Shown here: positions 45,045-56,415 of the stretch, piece after piece | Layout: every line of letters begins with the position of its first letter | Numbering within the stretch: the stretch's first letter is position 1 | Source: Hypericum androsaemum | Lineage: Eukaryota; Streptophyta; Magnoliopsida; Malpighiales; Hypericaceae | Assembly (NCBI GenBank): GCA_963995505.1 | Contig: OZ023187.1 | Location: 16,455,176 to 16,519,175, forward strand | Length of the DNA stretch: 64,000 bases | Direction of reading: 5' to 3' | Program-made: the position numbers and the translations under genes | The notes under the pieces: model-generated | Database searches by the model: none | The model's input: the letters and a program-made list of their open reading frames with translations, nothing else | Told to the model about the DNA's origin: nothing

Positions 45045-45330
45045 TTTTTTTTTAATTACGAAATTTTATTAATTAGAAAAGAAAAAATTACAGAATGGGG
45101 GTGAGAAAGGGGAGAAAGAAGAAAAAGAAAGGCTAAAAACAAAGCCAATGCCTAAACGGGTAACTATATTGGCAAACTCGCTACCGTATCTAGTGATTTA
45201 CCCAGGCAAACCCACAAGTCGGATAGTCAAAAGTGATACAAATCAGTCAGGGCTCATCAAAAATCTACATCGTACTCCGACCAACGTAGATCCTTTCCGG
45301 TATAGGTTATTCCCGCTCTCTTCCTCGCTT
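45045..45330 (-). mobile_element. 5'-truncated LINE (or SINE-like) insertion, minus strand
   Basis: Perfect 16-bp target duplication GAACACGTAATCAAAC at 45029-45044 and 45331-45346. On the minus strand the insert ends AATAAAATTTCGTAATT followed by a short A run. Only 286 bp long, and its 5' end has no tRNA-like A/B box that I can see, so a 5'-truncated LINE tail is likelier than a SINE. Confidence 0.75.
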
Positions 45331-45346
45331 GAACACGTAATCAAAC

Positions 45347-46404
45347 ATTGAGAAGTGGCTTTCCAGGTTTTCTTCTAGAGGAAGATTAAAAGGTAAATCC
45401 AACTAATAATGACAATGCTTGAGTGATTATAGAAAACGGGTATGGATTGGATGCTGCTGGACTTCCAGCAACCCAAGAAGACAAGGAGATATAAATGATA
45501 AATTTGTAATTTTATATAAATATAAGAGTAATTTTGAAAATTAGTTAAAAAGTGACACAAGGGAGGGTTTTAGCCTCCATTGATTTTTTTTAGGGAAGGG
45601 AGGGTTTTAGCCTCCACTGATTGAGGTTCTGGTCGCACCGTAACGTGGCAATATTTTTTCTGTCAAATTTCTAATGCTATTTGCTTTTTCTAAACTTTGA
45701 ATCTGAAACTTCGATTTAACTAGAATAAATTCTCTCGGTTGATTAATATACTTGATAGTTTTAGGCAATATATGCGTACGCATGTAATGATGTAAATTTC
45801 GATCGAAGTAGATGAATTCAGCGGGCTTCATGTTTTATATTTAGTAGCCTGTTAATTAATAGGGAAACTTTACTTTAGTACCCCGCCCAAACCCAAAACG
45901 CTACCATTTTGTTATCTACGTGGCTCGCCGGGCAAAAATTTTATCATCTTGGTATTGACTCGATAAATTTTAAAACGGTTATTGTTTACTTTTTTCAAGG
46001 ACCCCACTATTCCAATTCTCCTTCCTCCTCTCGTGGTCGAAGTGGTAGTTGGAGATGGATATAATACGTATATATTACAAAATTTTATTTTAGCAAAATT
46101 TTAAATCAGAATTTAGTACTAAAATTTTAAAAGAATTATTAAATTTTAATACTGATATTGATTCAAGATTAATTTTTTTATCAGTTTAGAGAAGTTATTA
46201 CTATCAAATAACTCATATTGTATCAAATAACCATAATACTTTCTTTGATATCACCCACCCTTTCCTTTAATAAACCCTCCATCTAGCGTGATCAACCCAT
46301 CTCGGAAAGCAGGACAAAAAATAAGTGAAACAAACAAGCTAAAATAGGACGGAAATTGGCTTGATCAACCCATCCCTTAACTAAATTGTGAGTTGGCGCG
46401 CTAC
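45347..46404. other. Spacer, small duplication only
   Basis: A GGGAGGGTTTTAGCCTCCAYTGATT phrase is repeated at 45560-45625. No gene recognised. Confidence 0.45.
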
Positions 46405-46565
46405 GTCGAACTTATAATGACGTTGTTTTGAGAACTCGAAAAGTTCTCCGAGCTTTTATGTGCCAAAATATTGTAAACCACAGGATTTGAAAAGTTGTTT
46501 TTAAAGTACATGATTTCATCTCAAAAAGTCGCAAACTACAAATTGAAAAGTGTAGACAAAAATTG
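46405..46565 (-). repeat. Half copy of the MITE family seen at 11576
   Basis: Read on the minus strand, AGATGAAATCATGTACTTTAAAAAC, then a GTGGTTTACAATATTTTGGCAC and AAAGCTCGGAG block, follow the order of 11620-11700. The other end and a target duplication are missing. Confidence 0.55.
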
Positions 46566-46663
46566 GAGAATCTATTTGAAAATACCTGGATGATAAAATA
46601 TACAAATTTGGGGAGGTTGTTATTTATTATTGTCTTATAACTTTGTGTATACAAGGCAACTTG

Positions 46664-46669
46664 TTTATT
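46664..46669 (-). terminator. Possible polyadenylation signal of the neprosin gene
   Basis: AATAAA on the minus strand about 55 bp after the stop; a second AATAAA-like site lies at about 46702. Confidence 0.4.
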
Positions 46670-46721
46670 TTCTCTAACTTCGTTCTACTACAATCTCACC
46701 ATTTATTTTTCCACTTCCGTT

Positions 46722-49700
46722 TTAGGGACAATCAGGCCCTTTTCCTGGCCCTCCGTATAAGAAGTGAACACCCAACTGAGGGTCGTGATCCAATGGAGGT
46801 ATATATGCATCGTAGCAATAAGGATTGGAAGCTTTCGTCTTCAATCCGTCCAATGGAATAGGTTTCTTGTCCGGACCGAAAACTTCAATGTTGCCAACGT
46901 AAGCAGCTCTCCGGTATCCATCTTTAGGAAAATGTCCACTCCCCATTTGGGTTGTCGTGTGGACACCTCCAGGCTTACTGTTATATACTTCTCCGCCAAA
47001 ATATACACGAGCTGCAGAATCTTGTAGTTGGGGTAACAACAGCGATGGCCAATATCCAATTAATATTTTATGTTTGCTCCACAATAGCTTCCAGCTTCCT
47101 GTAGTTTGTTCCTGAGAAAAATAATTTCATTAAAGTAATTAATTTTTAATTAAAATAATAAAAAGTAGAGGACAAATTTGTAATGTCTTTATAGTTTGCC
47201 CTATTGTATTCCCCGGTCCTTGATAATTTTATATTTAATGGATATGACTTTTTATAAGGTCGAGAGGTGATATGATCGTGGAAGAATCTGTCGAAAAATA
47301 TGAATTATAAGGGAGCCCTAAGCACGATAGGTCAATACCATGGCCACTTAAAGTCGATACCATGGCCACTTAGAGTTTCCGTCAACAACGATCTTCAATT
47401 AGTTAATAGAGTTTTAAAAAATGGAAAGAACTTATTTACCTGTTCAATTGATAATGTGATCACACGTGAATCACCACCTAAAATAGATATCGGATGGAGG
47501 ATGGCTCCAAGAGCAATATGCGGATTTGTTTGGATAAATCCTGAGCATAACAAATTGAAGCATCCATTCTTCCTATACCAATTATCCTAGTTTTTACAAA
47601 TAAAAGAATTTCATTATTCTAATTCTTTTTACACAAGTAAAAAAAACTCTTTATTTATACTACGAGCAGAATAAATAAGGACAAGAAACACATAACTCTT
47701 GTTATACTAAAAAAAAAATCAAATAAGATTAATCGATCTGCTATAAAAAACACAATCAACAAGAAAGGCGGAAACCAAATAACTTCTTTTGTTGTGAATA
47801 TATATGACGTCGAATCTAAATTTGTGTACTCACTGTCCAATATATAAAGAATCTTGGTTGATTGTCATTGAATAACCGTGGATAAACCTGCAAAGACAAA
47901 TTTGGTAAGAAGTAGAAATGTACATACCAATGATAACCTATTTGGGTTTTTTTATTGTGATTTTTTTCCCTAAAATACAACAAACAAGTGAATTTATTAT
48001 CATAAAATTTCTCTTGTTTTCTTTTATCTGGCCTTTTAAAACATGGGAATGTACTTACAATCCAACCAGCATGAAGTGCAGCAAGTTTGAGGTTAGCTTT
48101 ACTATTCACGAGCCGAATCTGAGACATGCTGTACTCCATTCTGACAGACACGTTAGGTGCCCAAACGTTGATGTCTGCTTGTGCCCCAAGATATCTGCCA
48201 GTGCCGAGATATCCCCATGCATACTATAACCCAATGGCATAAATACAAATAGGAATTAAGCAACTCCATCAAAAATTGTAAATCATGTCTAGGAATTCCA
48301 TATTTCAAAAGTACAATTTATGGAATAAGTATGTTTCAGTACTTATCATATTCTGCATAAAACGACACAAGTTATGAGAACTTGCTGGAAATGTCATTGA
48401 GTAAGAGCGAGGGAGATTGGGGGTTTATTCACTTAATTATTTTTAATATCTAAAATGATGTATGAATAAATTAATCTGATCTCTAACAATGTTAAGAAAC
48501 TTAAAATCAAATAGTGAAATAGTCTTAGCTATTTTTTGGAAGACTTATATATATATTATAAGCAATACCCATAACAAAGATTTCCGAAGTGCATTTACCC
48601 CTTATTTAATTAATCATAAAACTAATAAAATTGTTGAAAAGAATAAAATACTTGTTCCTCTAGTATATCTAGGAACTTAGCATCGTTTTTTCAGAGTTTT
48701 CTGGACTTTGTATTAATGGCATTATAATATATTTCCTACAAAATAAATGACGAATTTACTTTGATCAAGCTAGTAAATACCCATAGCCTATACATAGATG
48801 ATTTTTTTCGGTTGCTCGGGCCCAAACTTTTGACTCAAAAACTCCTATAAACCATTCAAAATTTATTTGTAATTTGGTAAATCAAATTAGTATTATTGGC
48901 CATTAAAAGAATATATGTTTTGTTAATAAAGTATGAAACTACAGCACTCGAAAAGTATTTGTTTTGCTGAAAAATTCAAATCTTCTAGTCAAGATTTAAG
49001 TCATAACTTGATCCGCCAATCCTGTATGACTTCAATTATTTTAAGATAACATCTTCCATTTTCTCATTTCGTATGTATATAAGATGATTATTATTTATAA
49101 GCATCATTAGATCGAGAATTTAAAAGTACAATTTTGGTATGAAATAATACTACGAGGGAAAATTCAACTAATAATAGACTGGCTATCTAGAAATATGCCA
49201 ATGCAATTACTAAATTATATTGTTTTGAAAAACATAATAGATCAACTAAGAACTTTTGGACTAACCTCGAAGGGAATCCGAACTTCATTTGTAGGTTTCA
49301 TCCCAAATATTTCAAGAGAAGTAGATCTTGAAATTTCTTCTTCGGAAATTCTTCTTATTGGAATTGTTCTTTCTGGACATGTCTCACCATTTGAATTCCA
49401 CAATTGGAAAGTCATTGTTGAATTGAACTCAGATCTTTTTGGTAGATCCTAAAAATATTCAAGATAACAAGATCAAATTAAATATGCAAAATTTTGTTAA
49501 TTATAGAAGAAAATACAACACAATCTTAATGTAAAATATTTGATTACCGTGGGTATCTTTCCTTTCAGTAAAGGATGGTCAAAGGCTGGTTGATTGTGAA
49601 ATAAAACACAATCTATAAGATCGCCATCAGGACTCTGGATTTAAAAAGATCCCAAACAAATGAGTTATTATTACAACTAAAAAATGTATCATGACTTAAA

Positions 49701-49897
49701 ATGAACAACAATTTTAATGTTCAAAATCTAAAAATTAATACTTTTATAGTCTTCTCGGCAGGCTTATTCATCTTAGTAAGGTATTTCCTTATCAGTGTTA
49801 TCTTCTGTGCCTCATCTACTTCTAATGAAAAAATAGGACAAGTTGAAGATACAATAAGAAGGAGGCACAAAAGAATAGTTGCAAATGGGTGCATCAT
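46722..49897 (-). CDS. Neprosin-domain (DUF239) secreted protein, seven exons, apparently intact
   Basis: Neprosin-family proteins are secreted; the Nepenthes founder is a prolyl endopeptidase of glutamic type. Exons: 49897-49742, 49634-49548, 49448-49266, 48223-48059, 47887-47834, 47586-47440, 47111-46722. All have GT-AG introns, every junction is phase 0, and no stop interrupts the 393 residues. N-terminal hydrophobic signal (about 3-24), then an activation-peptide region ([24 protein letters not shown]), then the neprosin domain: [67 protein letters not shown]-terminal GPDCP. The second catalytic Glu is probably E305 in FGGEV. The first is usually Glu in (E)AGW, but H193 stands there. The start was chosen at [10 protein letters not shown] after the TATA box. 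Confidence 0.9.
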
Positions 49898-49963
49898 AAG
49901 TTTGTGGATATTATGGTTCTTGTCAATACTGAAATTTGTGGATGTACTGTTGCAAATCATAAG

Positions 49964-49971
49964 TTTATATA
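49964..49971 (-). promoter_or_regulatory. TATA box of the neprosin gene
   Basis: TATATAAA on the minus strand, about 67 bp before the chosen ATG, which leaves a short leader of roughly 35 bases. Confidence 0.6.
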
Positions 49972-50570
49972 GAGTGAGATTAATTGCAGCTTTTAAATTA
50001 ATGACATTTATGAAAAAAAATTAACTAAGGTAAGCTTGAAAGGTCAATAGAATGAATATGCTAAAAAGGAAATCAATGTTTGACTCAATCAGTTTTACTT
50101 TGAAAGAGCAATTATTTACTAGTCAAAGGCTATAGGAAATTATTATTTAAAAGATTACCGGTCATAGATTTTGACCTTTTAAATTAAGCAATGTTCCCCA
50201 TCATTAAATGAATAATTTACATCGCGTTGCATTCATGATGAGAGACGAATCCAGAGAGTTAATACTAATATCATGTTAATTTAAGAAGAAAATAACATGA
50301 AAAGAATATACTATTTTGAAATGTTCAATTTTAATAAGTCCGGTCGGTAACAATCCAATTGGCCAACTCGTTATCCGAACGTAACATAGGATTAAATATT
50401 ACACTTGTCTGCTTGCTGAAGTTCATGTCTAGCCATTAAAGCCACATTCTCAAGTAGCCAATCAAAGGAGATTGCAGCACCATTGATGAAGACCACTACG
50501 AGAAGGAAAGCTTCTCTTGCTCGGAAATGTCTCTGCATTGTGTTTCGAGAAGGGTAGAACTCACTCTTCT

Positions 50571-50661
50571 TGCTCGTCGTTGTTGTCATCCTCCCGGTCG
50601 GGAGCACCCTCCCCGGCCGCCGCCTGCTCGAGGGTATCTTCCTCCGTTCCCATATCCCAAG
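50571..50661 (-). CDS. Possible first exon encoding an acidic peptide
   Basis: A minus-strand ATG opens 30 codons (MGTEEDTLEQAAAGEGAP, then an Asp/Asn/Glu-rich end) ending at a TGA that overlaps a strong donor GA|GTGAGT. GC content is far above its surroundings. It may be exon 1 of a gene whose other exons I cannot identify, or an isolated fragment. A weak open stretch follows at 50400-50500. Not recognised. Confidence 0.3.
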
Positions 50662-50789
50662 CTCTAAAACACGAAACCCCACACGCGCCGTTATAAATTA
50701 GAATTTATTGGCCCATGAGTATTTTCAGTCGATTCAAAGTCTTCACATGTTCTTTGGCCCATGAGTATCTTCGTCGTTATTTTAGTATA

Positions 50790-51290
50790 TCCAAATTAAT
50801 TAAAATATGACTAAAGATTTAATTTTTTCGAGGATTAAAAGATTTAGCATTGAGCGGCGGAGGCTAATTAGCATTGAGCAATAAGTTAGTTTTCTTTCAT
50901 CCTTACCCAAACAGCAAAATGCTATTCCACGGTCGTATCGGGATACGAGGCGGTATAAATCAACAATATTAGCATCGAAACTGTATATACATAACAACTT
51001 TACTGCCTTCCACTGCTTTAAAAACGAGCCACGGCCCCAAACCCCAGAAATGCTACACCCACATTACACCCGGAAATACTATTCCATAGTCCAAACTACA
51101 CGAACGATCAGAGAGATGAAGAGTTTGGTGTCCGATGAGGAGACGTTCATCGAGCACGACCACCCAGAAGAAACTCAACAGTTACAGAGGAAGTTGTTCG
51201 TGGAGATATCGGTGGTTAAAGAGGTCCTATGAAAAACCCAACATTGTTAGTTGATCGGATGTAAGTTTTTGACGATATCTAGTTTCGCAA
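50790..51290 (+). pseudogene. Internally deleted copy of the LRR/FBD gene (38-codon frame)
   Basis: Inverted relative to the copy at 34.3-36.1 kb. It keeps the upstream flank, the 5' leader, the ATG (51116) and the first 29 or so codons (MKSLVSDEETFI...QQLQRKLFV), then passes directly into the last codons of the terminal exon (EISVVKEVL, stop at 51230-51232) and the 3' flank. The join is in frame and sits on a shared GGA trinucleotide, so about 1.5 kb has been lost by a microhomology-type deletion. The resulting 38-residue frame is open. Confidence 0.82.
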
Positions 51291-52104
51291 CTACGTACAT
51301 TTGGAAAAGAGACATCACTTAGCATTAGCAAACTAAAGTTGAAAGAGGCCTTCCCTAGAAATGTGGTAGGTGTTGGTGGCGCACTGCCAAGTTTTGCGAT
51401 ACTAATGTCAAATGAAAGTTTACTCTACCTAGGTACACATTCCCTACTCCAGGTTTTTTTTACTGGGTTTTCTCGAGGCAGAGTTTTGATAAGGCCGTCG
51501 GTCACAACCCCATAAAAGACTGAGAAGGAGTTTTACACTAAATAGATTTCTATTTGACCGTTATTTTAATATATAGGGATGTTTGCCTCTCTAATTCCAA
51601 AAAAAAAAGTCTAAAGAGTTACAAAAAGTATTGTGTTCCGATTGGTAGTGTAAACTCATGGAAATGTGTACTCTGCTTAGTTGCTTTATCTTTGTTTTGG
51701 GTACAACCTTGTACCGCACGTTTAACTTGTTTAACGCATGATTGGTTTTCGATGTCTTACTAGATCTAATGACGAGAGTCTATTTAATTGGTAGTAAGGG
51801 AATTAGATTTATTTAAAGAAATTTGGTATTCACTTACTAAGTTCTAAATTTCAGTGGAAAAATTATTCTGCAAAATAGAAACCAACTGTACTCGAAGTTG
51901 AATATATTGACGTAGATATAAGTGACTCACCCAAACTAACAAGTCAAGCACTTAGATTAAACATAGGTTAATAAGCGGTTCTGAATTCATATTCTAAAAA
52001 AAAGCAGAATTGTAAAGTTGTTTGAACAATTTTATCACATATAAAATCACATACAACTCGAATCTAAACTAATTTATCGATAAAGATTCAAAAATCGCTA
52101 TATC
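51291..52104. other. Spacer, no gene
   Basis: Around 51455-51535 the phrase GGGTTTTCTCGAGGCAGAGTTTTGATAAGGCCGTCGG resembles a stretch at 12890-12970 (TTTTGACGAGGCCAGCGG), both perhaps from one old retroelement. Nothing else. Confidence 0.35.
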
Positions 52105-52270
52105 ATCATGAATATCCGCATTGCACACCAACTAATACTAAGTTTTTTCTCGTAACTTGTCCACAGATAAAGACCCTCGCCATATGTCTCGTTCGCAAAG
52201 ATCTTCAAATCAAGTACACTTCAGGTTAATCATGTTCGGGATAGAATTATATTAAAATAAGAGTATTAAC
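52105..52270 (+). repeat. Dispersed repeat family A, partial copy
   Basis: GCATTGCACACCAACTAATACTAAG (right hairpin arm only), then the shared phrase CCTCGCCATATGTCTCG, then GCAAAGATCTTCAAATCAAGTAC and ATAGAATTATATTAA. Confidence 0.7.
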
Positions 52271-52384
52271 TATTTGACGGAGGTCAAGTTCAAATCGTGT
52301 AATTAATTGGATAAAAATTTACCTTTTAAAAAAACAAAGGAAAACTCAACATTGTTCCTTGATACCGATTAAAGAACAAAATTG

Positions 52385-52515
52385 GGTTCACGGCATGGGC
52401 TTCCTTAAGAGCTGGGCTGGTTGGGCTAACAGGCTGGTATTTCTTCCGGGCCGAACTGGTTTCATGGGTGGGCTGGACTAGCGGGCTGGGCTTCGCTGGG
52501 TTCAAATCTTTACTA
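52385..52515 (+). repeat. GC-rich dispersed repeat family D, divergent copy
   Basis: A GGGCTGG-rich patch (GGGCTTCCTTAAGAGCTGGGCTGG) that resembles the family at 57650 and 63285. Followed by AT-rich sequence with TCGAATCTGAAT-type repeats at 52900-53040. Confidence 0.45.
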
Positions 52516-53164
52516 AACGCTCACACCTGACACCCTTATAACGTACTAATAAACTATGATTCGTATTCGAGTTCGTCCTTAGACAAATCGAATATGAATT
52601 ATAAATTATCAAATTTAATTTTTTATTTTTTAAATTGAATTGAATTTTTTAATTTTATAAAATTTCTAAAAAAATTTGGGGAAAAAATCTGAAAGATTAT
52701 GCTTAGTGTACAAAATTAAGTTGCCTACTCCTTGGCTTCCAAGAAATCAAAGTATGCGTGAGGGTTACACACAGGACTAAAAGAGGATATTGAAATTTCA
52801 ATCCCATGTTCTCTACCTCGTTTCAAACCCCTCGTTTCAAATTTGATCATATTTATTTTATTTGTATTTTTATACATAATTTGACGAGTCAAATTGGAAA
52901 TTTGATTCGAACTTAAGAAATATAGATTCAGATTCGATGAGTCCAAGAACAAATTCAAATCTGAATTGAAATTCGTTCGAGTCGGTTCGAATCTGAATCG
53001 AATTTTTAACGAATCAAATTGAATTAAATCGGTTATCCTTACTTATGCCCACCATCTCCCAATTCCAATTCTAAACCTACCAGACCACTGGTTTCCCTCA
53101 CAAATCCTACTCCTAAACCCTACCACCCATCCGGCATTGCCTCGTCGCTCAACCCCTGACACCG

Positions 53165-53400
53165 CATAAGGTCATTAATTCGACGTCACAACAACATATC
53201 TTGAAGATGAGATGCCACTTAACATTCGTAGACGTGCAATTCGGTATTCATGAATAAACACTGAATTGCACGTCAATGAATGTTAAATTTCTTCTCGTAA
53301 GTTGCTCACGGATGAAGACTCTCACCATATGTCTCGTTGGCGAAGATTTTCAAATCAAGTACATGTCTGATTAATCATGTTTGGAATAGAATTATATGAG
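53165..53400 (+). repeat. Dispersed repeat family A with hairpin (copy 1)
   Basis: AAGGTCATTAATT lead, hairpin at 53221-53284 (arm GACGTGCAATTC), then the CTCGTAAGTTGCTCACGGATGAAGA and CACCATATGTCTCG block and an ATAGAATTATAT end. Confidence 0.8.
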
Positions 53401-53439
53401 AATAAGGGTATGCATAAATTTTAGATAAAGTTGAGCATA

Positions 53440-53990
53440 AAATTTACACCTAAACCATGGTTGTACAACTTGGGATGCGACTATAATAATAGAGCGCCAA
53501 GTTATTTATTGAATTTAGAATACCATGTAATGGAAGTACATGAAGCTTCTAATTGCTTATCCTAATACAAACATATTTACTCTATTTCTGTAATATCTGC
53601 TATGCATTAGTTTTTCTCATATTTTTTCTTTTACTTCCTAATTAAAAGACTTTTAGTGATTAAGAAAGTAATAATATTATTATAGCAACTGAAATTATTC
53701 TAGACACAATCTATAACTATTCGATAACTAACTACCTGATAATGTATATAAAAACAAGATAATCTAATAATATTATAATGAAACTGAAAAATGATAGAAT
53801 TATTTTTCTCGCATTCTAATCAATTCGACTTGTTCACCATAATATGGTTCTTTTAGAGTTTATGTTGATTGGATTTATTTTTCTGAACAGGAAATATTAT
53901 ATCATCACTATTGTAATCAAATCAAACTTATCAAGTTCATGCATTTATATATATTATATCTCGAGCATAAATCTCTATCCAACTAGCAAA
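53440..53990 (+). repeat. Dispersed repeat family B (copy 1)
   Basis: Shares ordered blocks with 54010-54210, 55370-55935 and 63535-63800: CCAAGTTATTTATTGA, then CTGTAATATCTGMTATGCRTTAG, then TTTTACTTCCTARTTAAAAG and ATCGATAACTAACTACCT-like strings. It directly follows a family A unit, as copy 55370 does. Confidence 0.75.
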
Positions 53991-54009
53991 ATATAGTTTT
54001 TAACGTAAT

Positions 54010-54210
54010 TAGAATTTGGGAAAAATTTAAGCGGCAGGTTATTTATTGACTTTAGAACACCATGTACACGACGCTTCCGATTGGTAATCCTTTTCCGCAT
54101 ATATTTGTTTCCGCTATGCACTAGTCTTTTTCATATTTATCTTGTATTACCTAATTAATTGATTTATACTGATTACGCAAATAATAAGCTGAAATATGAA
54201 AGATAAAAAA
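54010..54210 (+). repeat. Dispersed repeat family B (short copy)
   Basis: GGTTATTTATTGACTTTAGAACACCATGTACACGACGCTTCC and CGCTATGCACTAG blocks match family B at lower identity. Confidence 0.6.
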
Positions 54211-54439
54211 TTGTATCGTTCTCTAATCCGGAAATCGAAAAGGATATATATCTATTGTGTATATATATGGTGTAAATACGAAGTTTTAGAAGAATGAGGG
54301 GCACCACTAACTCTCGATATAACAAATATACCCTCCTTGAACTCCAAACTCGTTTCCTTAAATAAAAAAAAACTCCAAACTCGCCATCTTTATTTCCGCG
54401 TGTGATGTGGATCTAGGGTTTCTGGATTTTGGGTCTTCG

Positions 54440-54610
54440 TTTGTCTGACTAAAGCCCAGAAACACTACATCCACGTTACGTACGAAAATACCATTAACGA
54501 GAAGGTAATGATCGTCCAGCACGACCATCAACTTCATAGAAACCTGGCTTTGATCCCAAATCGGAACAAAACGGCATCGCTTAAAGTTAAAGAACGGAGT
54601 GAAGACTCGA
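54440..54610 (+). pseudogene. Deleted fragment of the LRR/FBD gene family
   Basis: GCCCAGAAACACTACATCCACGTTACG matches the leader of the copy at 51.05 kb. GATCGTCCAGCACGACCATC resembles its GAGCACGACCACC. Then the sequence jumps to TTTGATCCCAAATCGGAACAAAACGGC, which matches exon 1 of the 62-kb copy read on the other strand. So this is another internally deleted derivative. Confidence 0.6.
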
Positions 54611-55119
54611 TATAATTTGATCAATCTTTTTTTCCATGAATTTGATCAACCTTTTCCTTTTCTTGATAATTTGATTCGCTAATGCTCGCGATAGAATAAA
54701 ATACGATCAATCTGGGAAATTTACAATAAAAATCTGGTATGGACAAGTATTCAAGCTTCATCCACCTAAGGATTGAAATTGAGTTATCAAATTGATTAAC
54801 TGTTGTCAGCCACATTGAAAATTGCAGAAAATGCAACTTCTACCAAGCAACGGAATAGGAAAAGTAATATGTAGCATTTTACATCAAGTGGAAATTAACA
54901 AAACTTATAACATTTTGTGAAGAGACATATGCAATTTTGTTGAATTTTTTTAATCATAAATCCTATACATCGAATTTGAATTATTACTCGAAATTTTTCT
55001 TGCAATAGTTTCAAGGTACAATCTCGGTCCTATTGCAGCGTTCTTTTGCTAATTAGCCAGGTTTCGTGACGGCTGGGAAAAGCTTATGCGCAAACATTCA
55101 GATCTACCATAAACACAGC

Positions 55120-55365
55120 TTAAGGTCATTAATTAAATATCGCAATAGATCTTGTAAATGAGATGTCAATGAGATGTCATTTAACATTCATTGACGTGCA
55201 ATGTGGTGTCCATGTATAATGAACACTGCATTGCACGTCAACGAATGTTAAATTTCTTCTCATAAGTTGCCCGTGGATGAAGACCCTCACCATATGCCTC
55301 CTTCGCAAAGATCTTCAAAACAAATACACCTCCGTTTATTCATGTTTGGAATAGAATTATATTAA
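55120..55365 (+). repeat. Dispersed repeat family A with hairpin (copy 2)
   Basis: AAGGTCATTAATTAAATATCGC lead, hairpin at 55183-55249 (arms with GACGTGCAATG), then AGTTGCCCGTGGATGAAGACC, CACCATATGCCTC and ATAGAATTATATTAA. Confidence 0.8.
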
Positions 55366-55369
55366 ACCA

Positions 55370-55919
55370 TGTATACACAACTTGGGGTGCAACAATGGCC
55401 AAGTTATTTATTGACGTTAGAATACCACGTAATCATGTACAAGACGCTTTCAATTGCTCATCCCAATTCTAAAAATATTTGTCCTATTCCTGTAATATCT
55501 GATATGCGTTAGTTTTTTATATTTTTTCTTTTACTTCCTAGTTAAAAGGCTTTTAGTGATTAAGGAACTAATAAAATTATTGTAGCAACTGCAGTTATTC
55601 TACACGATATATACAACATTACACAATCTGTAACTATCCGATAGCTAACTACCTAAACACAAGATAATCTAATAATAATGCAATAGTAATTCAATAAAAC
55701 TGAAAAATGAAAGAATATTTTTGTTTTGCATTCTAATCAATACCGCTTGATAGAAGTAGTTACAATTGATTAGGAGACTGAAACAAATATCAGTTTCCTT
55801 TTTCGAGTGATATGGTTCCTTTCGAGTTTATTTTAGAATTGAATCTATTCTTATGAATAGGAAATATTATACCATCACTATTATAATCTAAATCAAATTT
55901 ATCCGCATCATGTTCATGC

Positions 55920-55920
<1 letters not shown>
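55370..55920 (+). repeat. Dispersed repeat family B (copy 2)
   Basis: Continues family A copy 2 in the same order as 53165-53990, so the A+B unit of about 0.8 kb is duplicated as one block within 2 kb. The end (GAAGTAGTTACAATTGATTAGGAGACTGAAA) is shared with 63750-63790. Confidence 0.75.

Positions 55921-55923
<3 letters not shown>

Positions 55924-55979
<56 letters not shown>
55924..55979. repeat. (AT)28 microsatellite
   Basis: An uninterrupted AT dinucleotide run followed by an oligo-T tract to about 56000. It sits at the end of repeat family B copy 2; copy 1 has only a short ATATATTATATC at the equivalent place (about 53950). Confidence 0.95.
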
Positions 55980-55982
<3 letters not shown>

Positions 55983-56194
55983 TTTTATTTTTTTTTTGCG
56001 TATGTATGTACTTGTAAAGAAAGTGCCCACGTGTGAGCATCCTCAAACATCTTGTAGAGGTGGAGGATAAGAAACCAACATGGCGATGGTTCCTGCTTCA
56101 TTGCAAGTCATGTTCTGCAGGTTATATTAAGGTATTTTGAAGACAAAGCAAGACCATCCGAGTAAAACTTTTGACATGCTAAGCCCATAAGACA

Positions 56195-56415
56195 ACTTTA
56201 TAAAGTCATGAAGTCCATATCACAACAGATCTTGGAAAAGAGATGTCACCAAACATTCGTTGGGGTGCAATGCGGTGTTTACGGAATATTCATGGATGAC
56301 TATGCACACCGCATTGCACACCAACTAATATTAAGTTTTGTCTCACGCATTGCCCCGGGATGGATACACTCACCATATGCCTCGCCCATACTCTTCATGT
56401 TAGTAATGAAATTAT
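56195..56415 (+). repeat. Dispersed repeat family A with hairpin (copy 3)
   Basis: AAAGTCATGAAGTCCATATCACAACAGATCTTG lead, hairpin at 56251-56332 (arm GGTGCAATGCGGTGT), then CACCATATGCCTCGCCC. More diverged than copies 1 and 2. Confidence 0.7.

Noticed and set aside
55924..55979. AT-rich run as a replication origin or matrix attachment site
   Set aside because: A simple (AT)28 microsatellite explains it. Nothing else in the sequence supports an origin.
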